Part shown: piece after piece, positions 5,824 to 9,404 of the stretch
Layout of the letters: each line of letters opens with the position of its first letter
Numbering within the stretch: the first letter of the stretch is position 1
Assembly: GCA_003647385.1 (NCBI GenBank)
Contig: QMMT01000051.1
Span: 1-9,404 of the forward strand
Source: Deltaproteobacteria bacterium
GTDB lineage: Bacteria; Desulfobacterota; Desulfobacteria; Desulfobacterales; Desulfobacteraceae
Reading direction: 5' to 3'
DNA: 9,404 nucleotides
Translations under genes and position numbers: made by a program
The notes under the pieces: model-generated
Databases searched by the model: none
The model's input: only the letters and a program-made list of their open reading frames with translations
Told to the model about the DNA's origin: nothing

Positions 5824-6761
5824 TTTAAGAATTTTACTGCCTGTTTTTCCGACCAGTAAAGATTTTGTTTGTTAAAAGAAACAAATCCTACATGCCCGCC
5901 GGATTCCGGTATACAAAGTCTTACCTGTTTGTTGGATTCAACCTCTTTGACGGGGTAGCACGCTTTGGGCAAAAATGGATCGTTGGCTGCATTGATGATG
6001 AGTGTCGGGACGGTGATATTTGGAATAAACGGTTTGCTGGAACATTTTTCCCAATAATCAACAGCATTTTTAAATCCGTGAATAGGAGCGGTATACCTGT
6101 CATCAAACGCCTTAAAATCTCTTATTTTTTCATAGCCATTATCATCAATCAGGCCGGGCATGAGTTTCATTTTCGCCTTTATTTTTTGATTCAGCATGAC
6201 CAGAAATCGTTTCATATATAGTTTGTTCGATGGTTTTGCCAGGACCCTGGCGCTTTTCTTTAAGTCACAGGGTACGGAAAATACGACAGCACTTTTGACA
6301 ATGGGGTCAGGCCTCTCTCTGCCCAGGTATAAAAGGGTCAGGTTCCCGCCAAGACTGAACCCGATTAGTGCAATTTCCTTATATGGATATCTGTGCCTGG
6401 CATGATTGATCACCCAGGACAGATCATCGGTCACGCCGTTGTGATACGATCGAAGCTGCCGGTTGGGTTCACCGCTGCAGGATCTGTAATTCCATGCCAG
6501 TCCATCCCATCCATTATCGTTGACGGCTTTTACCATACCCTTCACATACGCTCTATCGGTACTGCCTTCAAGGCCATGAGATATAATGGCAAGCCGGTTG
6601 CTGCCTTTGGTTGACCAGTCAAGATCAAGAAAATCATTGTCAAAGGTTGTGATCCTTTCCCTTTTGTAGCAGATATCAACTTTTCTGAAAATTACGGGGA
6701 ATATGGTCTGGATATGACCGTTTCTAAAAAAAAGAGGAGGGGTGTAACACTTTTCCGACAT
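5802..6761 (-). CDS. YheT-family alpha/beta hydrolase
   Basis: This 319-residue hydrolase matches the YheT/UPF0017 group of alpha/beta-fold esterases. The N-terminal NGHIQTIFP is a hallmark of the group. The oxyanion region is HGLEG at 62-66, the nucleophile elbow is GFSLGG with Ser136, the acid is Asp261 in NAANDPF, and the base is His290 in GGHVGF, so the triad is complete. No signal peptide is seen, although related proteins can be membrane-associated. Members hydrolyse short-chain or lipid-like esters, and the natural substrate is usually unknown. The ATG at 6759-6761 has AAGGAG about 7 bases upstream on its strand. The gene is transcribed toward the SDR and the two coding ends overlap by 22 bases, leaving no room for a terminator between them. 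A 102-bp AT-rich divergent spacer separates it from the YchF-like gene. Confidence 0.9.
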   Translation of the reverse strand: MSEKCYTPPLFFRNGHIQTIFPVIFRKVDICYKRERITTFDNDFLDLDWSTKGSNRLAIISHGLEGSTDRAYVKGMVKAVNDNGWDGLAWNYRSCSGEPNRQLRSYHNGVTDDLSWVINHARHRYPYKEIALIGFSLGGNLTLLYLGRERPDPIVKSAVVFSVPCDLKKSARVLAKPSNKLYMKRFLVMLNQKIKAKMKLMPGLIDDNGYEKIRDFKAFDDRYTAPIHGFKNAVDYWEKCSSKPFIPNITVPTLIINAANDPFLPKACYPVKEVESNKQVRLCIPESGGHVGFVSFNKQNLYWSEKQAVKFLNYNSFLN

Positions 6762-6863
6762 TAAAATGCTCCTTATTTGGTCTGTTTAATTGCTCATAAA
6801 TTTGATATATTATTTTTTCTGAGATGTAAAATTTTAATTTAAGTTAAGGATACAGCTTACGCC
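6762..6863. promoter_or_regulatory. Divergent AT-rich promoter region
   Basis: This 102-bp spacer must hold the promoters of the minus-strand hydrolase and the plus-strand YchF-like gene. TATATT at 6806-6811 is a possible -10 box for the + strand, but no good -35 box lies at the usual distance. AAGGA at 6846-6850 is the likely ribosome site for the + gene, with a rather long 13-base gap to ATG 6864. No other in-frame start exists, because a TAA lies at 6840-6842. Confidence 0.35.
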
Positions 6864-7934
6864 ATGAAGGTTGGAATTATCGGCCTGCCCCAGACAGGCA
6901 AAAAAACATTGTTTCAGATTTTAACAGAAAATGAGATCAAAGAGCCGTCTAAAGCATTTAAACCAGTGCCCGGTGCGGCAGATATTCTTGATTCAAGATT
7001 CAATCAACTTGTAGACATGTATGAACCTAAAAAAAATGTCAGGGCAAGAATTGATCTTGTTCTGCTTCCCAGGATGGAGGCTGAAACCATCTCCAAAGGA
7101 GAGATTTTCAGAGATATTGCAGACATGGATGCCATCTGCCATGTGGTCCGTGCCTTTGAAGATGATGCCATCTATCATGCCGAAGGATCTGTGGATGCCA
7201 TACGGGATTTTGAGATGGTTAATTCTGAACTGATCATGCATGACCAGATATTTGTTGAAAAACGAATCGAGCGCCTTGAGGCCATGGTGAAAAAGATAAA
7301 AGATGAAGATCAGCAAAAAGAACTTGTGTTGATGATCAAGTTAAAAGACATTCTTGAAGAAGAAAAACCGTTACGGTTGATTGCGTTGACGGATGATGAA
7401 GAAAAAATGATCAGAAGCTATCCATTTATTACAAGAAAAAAACTGGTCATTGCTGTTAACGTGTCTGAAGATGATCTAGGCAGCGAAACCCTTTTATCAT
7501 TATTTAAGCCTGCTTGTGAAATCCAGGAAATAGAAGTCATGCTGGTGTCTGCAAAGGTTGAGGCTGAGATTGCCATGCTGGATACCCAGGAAGAAAAAGA
7601 TGAGTTTTTAGAAGATCTCGGTATAACACAAACAGCCCTTGAGAGCCTGACAAAGCTCTGTTTGAAATCTTTGGACCTGATCTCCTTTTTTACAGTGGGA
7701 AAGGATGAAGTCCGGCAGTGGCTGGTTAGAAAGGGTTCAAAAGCCCCCGCCGCCGCAGGGGTAATTCATTCCGATCTTGAAAGAGGCTTTATCCGTGCTG
7801 AAGTATTCAAATATACTGAACTCATAGACGCAGGCAGTGAAGCAGAACTTAAAAAAAGCGGTAAAATTTATGTAGAAGGCAAGGGTTATCCTGTTGAGGA
7901 TGGAGATATTTTAAATATCAGATTTTCCGTCTGA
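6864..7934 (+). CDS. YchF-related P-loop protein with DUF933/TGS tail and altered nucleotide site
   Basis: This 356-residue protein follows YchF/OLA1 along its whole length (E. coli YchF is about 363): P-loop domain, coiled-coil insertion (about 125-170), and C-terminal TGS-like DUF933 domain (about 270-354, with SFFTVGKDEVRQW, KAPAAAGVIHSD and GFIRAEV). YchF proteins bind ribosomes and hydrolyse ATP, helped by an NxxE motif in place of NKxD; here this is NVSE at 199-202. Two parts differ from classical YchF. The P-loop is GLPQTGKK at 7-14, with Lys14 where the Mg-binding Ser/Thr is expected. The switch II segment, DIAGLVKGAS in YchF, is replaced by LVLLPRMEAE at about 65-74, so the DxxG Asp and Gly are absent. 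It is probably a divergent paralogue, with a standard YchF expected elsewhere in the genome. Whether it hydrolyses nucleotide is doubtful. Confidence 0.88.
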   Translation: MKVGIIGLPQTGKKTLFQILTENEIKEPSKAFKPVPGAADILDSRFNQLVDMYEPKKNVRARIDLVLLPRMEAETISKGEIFRDIADMDAICHVVRAFEDDAIYHAEGSVDAIRDFEMVNSELIMHDQIFVEKRIERLEAMVKKIKDEDQQKELVLMIKLKDILEEEKPLRLIALTDDEEKMIRSYPFITRKKLVIAVNVSEDDLGSETLLSLFKPACEIQEIEVMLVSAKVEAEIAMLDTQEEKDEFLEDLGITQTALESLTKLCLKSLDLISFFTVGKDEVRQWLVRKGSKAPAAAGVIHSDLERGFIRAEVFKYTELIDAGSEAELKKSGKIYVEGKGYPVEDGDILNIRFSV

Positions 7935-7935
7935 C

Positions 7936-7974
7936 CCTGGTAATTTTCGACCCGGTAATTAAAATATTACCAGG
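7936..7974. repeat. Inverted/direct repeat in the convergent gap
   Basis: CCTGGTAAT at 7936-7944 pairs exactly with ATTACCAGG at 7966-7974. A second copy, CCGGTAATT near 7952-7960, can pair with the same right arm through GGTAAT/ATTACC across a 6-base loop, so two hairpins compete. The right arm overlaps the stop codon of the minus-strand gene. No T tract follows on either strand, so a role as a bidirectional terminator is possible but weak. Confidence 0.4.
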
Positions 7975-8887
7975 CGCCAACAGGACGTATCATGGGTTTG
8001 ACGCCGAGGCTTTCTTTTAATGGTAATAAAGCCTTTTGGGCTTCTTCTCTGCTTGCATAGCTTCCTGATCTTACCAGATACCAGGTTCTGTCTTTAGAAT
8101 CGTCTAAAATTAATACCCTTGAATCAAATCCTTTACTGAGTAATTTGGCGTTCATTTTATTGGCATTTGCCTGGTTGAGAAAAGCACCTGCCTGAAGGGC
8201 AAACATAGAACTTGAATTTTTAGCGTTTTCAGGTTTTTTTTTTGGTTTTTCAGACGTTTCTTTTCCTTTAAGCTTTTGTTTGAGCAGAACTAATTTTTCT
8301 GTTGCATAAGTACCTTTTGGATTTTGTTTGATCGCTTCTTTATACGTTTCAATGGCCCTTACATCTTCTCCTTCTTCGGCAAGCAGGTCTGCCTTATAAC
8401 AGATTGCCCAGTAAAAATCAGGCTTGAGTTTCAGTGTTTTTGACAGGTCATCAAGTGCTTCCTTGTTCCTGCCAAGTTCAGCAAGACACAACGCCCGGTT
8501 GAAATATGTGACAGGATGGTCCGATGTCATTTGAATTTCAAGGTCATAGTTTTCAATGGCTTTTTCATACTCTTTTTTATAATACCAGGCCACCCCAAGA
8601 TTACTGTAAAGTCCTTTTAGTTCGGGAAACAGTTTTTTTGCTTTTTCAAAATCTGAGATTGCAAGGTCAAATTTTTCCAGTTTCATATAGGAAACACCAC
8701 GGTTTTTGTAGGCATCTGCATTGTCCGGTGCAAGTTCTATCAGCTTTGAAAATGAATCAATCGCCTGCTGGTAGTGGCCTTGTTTAAAAAGAAGGACACC
8801 ACTGTCAAAAATTTCTTTTTCTGTCTGAGCATAAATATTTGCATAGGAACATAAGGATATTATGATTAAAACTATAATTTTTTTCAA
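7967..8887 (-). CDS. Exported TPR-repeat protein with C-terminal SPOR domain
   Basis: This 306-residue protein begins with a signal peptide (MKK, hydrophobic core IIVLIIISLCSYA, likely cut after IYA at residue 20), so it acts in the periplasm. About five tetratricopeptide repeats follow (roughly 23-56, 57-90, 91-124, 125-158, 159-192), with the usual G-Y--A and NRG/NLG/NRA patterns for protein-protein contacts. A Lys/Pro-rich linker (205-226) leads to a SPOR domain (about 227-303, FALQAGAFLNQANAN and WYLVRSGSYASREEAQ). SPOR domains bind glycan strands lacking stem peptides, usually at division septa. The protein may therefore position a complex at the cell wall; its partners are unknown. The start is TTG at 8885-8887, with AAGGA 9 bases upstream on its strand and no ATG nearby. 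No lipobox Cys is present at the cleavage site. Confidence 0.88.
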   Translation of the reverse strand: MKKIIVLIIISLCSYANIYAQTEKEIFDSGVLLFKQGHYQQAIDSFSKLIELAPDNADAYKNRGVSYMKLEKFDLAISDFEKAKKLFPELKGLYSNLGVAWYYKKEYEKAIENYDLEIQMTSDHPVTYFNRALCLAELGRNKEALDDLSKTLKLKPDFYWAICYKADLLAEEGEDVRAIETYKEAIKQNPKGTYATEKLVLLKQKLKGKETSEKPKKKPENAKNSSSMFALQAGAFLNQANANKMNAKLLSKGFDSRVLILDDSKDRTWYLVRSGSYASREEAQKALLPLKESLGVKPMIRPVGAW

Positions 8888-8926
8888 AGAAATACGTCCT
8901 TTTTATTTGTTTTCGACAAATTTTAT

Positions 8927-8954
8927 ATTATATAAACAGGTATGCTAAATACAA
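8927..8954 (-). promoter_or_regulatory. Candidate sigma-70-type promoter of the TPR-SPOR gene
   Basis: On the minus strand TATAAT (plus positions 8927-8932) is a perfect -10 box. TTGTAT (8949-8954) lies 16 bases upstream as a weak -35 box. Transcription would begin near 8920, leaving a leader of about 30 bases that contains AAGGACG. The region overlaps the start of the divergent HAD gene. Confidence 0.35.
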
Positions 8955-9358
8955 TAAAAAAATATTTTAAAAAAGTAAAAAAGGAAAATTCCGAGGAATC
9001 TTCAATTCCATCTTATGATTTTTTAAGTCAAAAATTGCCCCGGATATGGACAGGCGTGGACCTGGACGGGACACTGGCTTATTATAACAGGGCGTCGTCA
9101 TACGAAAGGATTGGAGCGCCGGTTCCCGCCATGCTGGCATTGGTTAAAAAAATGATCAATAACGGCATAAGGATTAAAATATTCACTGCCCGGGTTCAGG
9201 ACCCTGAACAAGTATTGATCATTCAAAAATGGCTTAAAGATAATGGCCTGCCTGAACTTGAAATAACAAATGTTAAAGACTTTAATATGCAAAGGCTCTA
9301 TGATGACAGGTGTATTCAGGTAGAGAGGAATACAGGTCGTCTGATTGTTGATAATTAA
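8942..9358 (+). CDS. Small HAD-superfamily phosphatase-like protein
   Basis: This 138-residue protein has the core motifs of the haloacid dehalogenase superfamily: DLDGT at 40-44 (nucleophile Asp40, acid/base Asp42), Thr82 in IFTAR as motif II, a possible motif III Lys112, and acidic motif IV YDDR with Asp121-Asp122. It has no room for a large cap domain, so it is a minimal phosphatase-like unit, similar in size to small uncharacterised HAD proteins of bacteria and phages. The first 30 residues are an extra Lys-rich segment (IKKYFKKVKK) of unknown role before the catalytic domain. The ATG at 8942 is the only ATG that keeps motif I, but its ribosome site is poor (AGG almost touching it), so a downstream alternative start such as TTG 9035 or GTG 9056 cannot be excluded. 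The substrate is unknown. It is divergent from the TPR-SPOR gene. Confidence 0.78.
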   Translation: MLNTIKKYFKKVKKENSEESSIPSYDFLSQKLPRIWTGVDLDGTLAYYNRASSYERIGAPVPAMLALVKKMINNGIRIKIFTARVQDPEQVLIIQKWLKDNGLPELEITNVKDFNMQRLYDDRCIQVERNTGRLIVDN

Positions 9359-9384
9359 TCTTTTTTAAAGGACCTGAGTTTAAA

Positions 9385-9404
9385 ATGAAGTATATATATT
9401 ATAT
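9385..9404 (+). CDS. Probable start of a further gene, cut by the window edge
   Basis: ATG at 9385 follows AAAGGA (9367-9372) by 12 bases and opens a frame reading MKYIYY to the edge. The placement 26 bases after the HAD gene fits a co-transcribed gene. With six codons, nothing can be said about its product, and the call rests only on the ribosome site and spacing. Confidence 0.3.

Noticed and set aside
6238..6251. GCCAGG/CCTGGC palindrome inside the hydrolase gene
   Set aside because: The loop of two bases is too short for a stable hairpin and the arm length is common by chance.
5865..6614. Plus-strand frames (5865-6221, 6196-6405, 6393-6614) opposite the hydrolase
   Set aside because: All are antisense to a hydrolase with an intact catalytic triad and show no family features.

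Overview
The window reads as chromosomal DNA from a mid-to-low-G+C Gram-negative bacterium. The most likely source is a sulfate reducer-type member of the Desulfobacterota (Desulfobacterales). That placement is inferred from the gene mix (YhbY, a YchF-like second ATPase with a DUF933/TGS tail, an exported TPR-SPOR protein, a YheT-type hydrolase) and the AT-rich spacers, and no marker gene here proves it. Ten complete genes fill most of the window. There is no sign of a transposase, phage module, CRISPR array, rRNA or tRNA.

Layout. Positions 1-212 are a left edge without a gene I can name. They hold a perfect 9-bp inverted repeat and an AT-rich leader. Positions 213-1411 carry two closely packed + strand genes, the ribosome-assembly protein YhbY and a lactonase-like metallo-beta-lactamase-fold hydrolase. 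Positions 1487-5823 carry a compact four-gene + strand run: a short-chain dehydrogenase (SDR), a thiamine-diphosphate C-C lyase/ligase of the acetolactate synthase / 2-hydroxyacyl-CoA lyase type, a BASS-family sodium:organic-anion symporter, and a second SDR. Its 3' end overlaps by 22 bp the end of a YheT-like alpha/beta hydrolase on the - strand (5802-6761). Divergent from that, 6864-7934 encodes a YchF-related P-loop protein. It converges on a TPR-SPOR envelope protein (7967-8887, -), whose promoter region lies back to back with a small HAD phosphatase-like gene (8942-9358, +). A further gene probably begins at 9385 and runs off the window.

How the genes may work together. The 1487-5823 run is the most coherent unit. 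A sodium-driven carboxylate importer sits between a ThDP enzyme that makes or breaks C-C bonds next to a carbonyl and two NAD(P)-dependent alcohol/ketone oxidoreductases. This suggests uptake and processing of a hydroxy- or keto-acid, but the substrate cannot be read from the sequence. The remaining genes look like ordinary housekeeping and envelope functions.

Points for a second look: a terminator-shaped GC-rich hairpin followed by T residues in the middle of the first SDR gene; the YchF-like protein, which has lost both usual magnesium-site signatures (P-loop Ser/Thr and switch II DxxG); and the unassigned ThDP enzyme/transporter operon. I did not find a clear new defence or mobile system.
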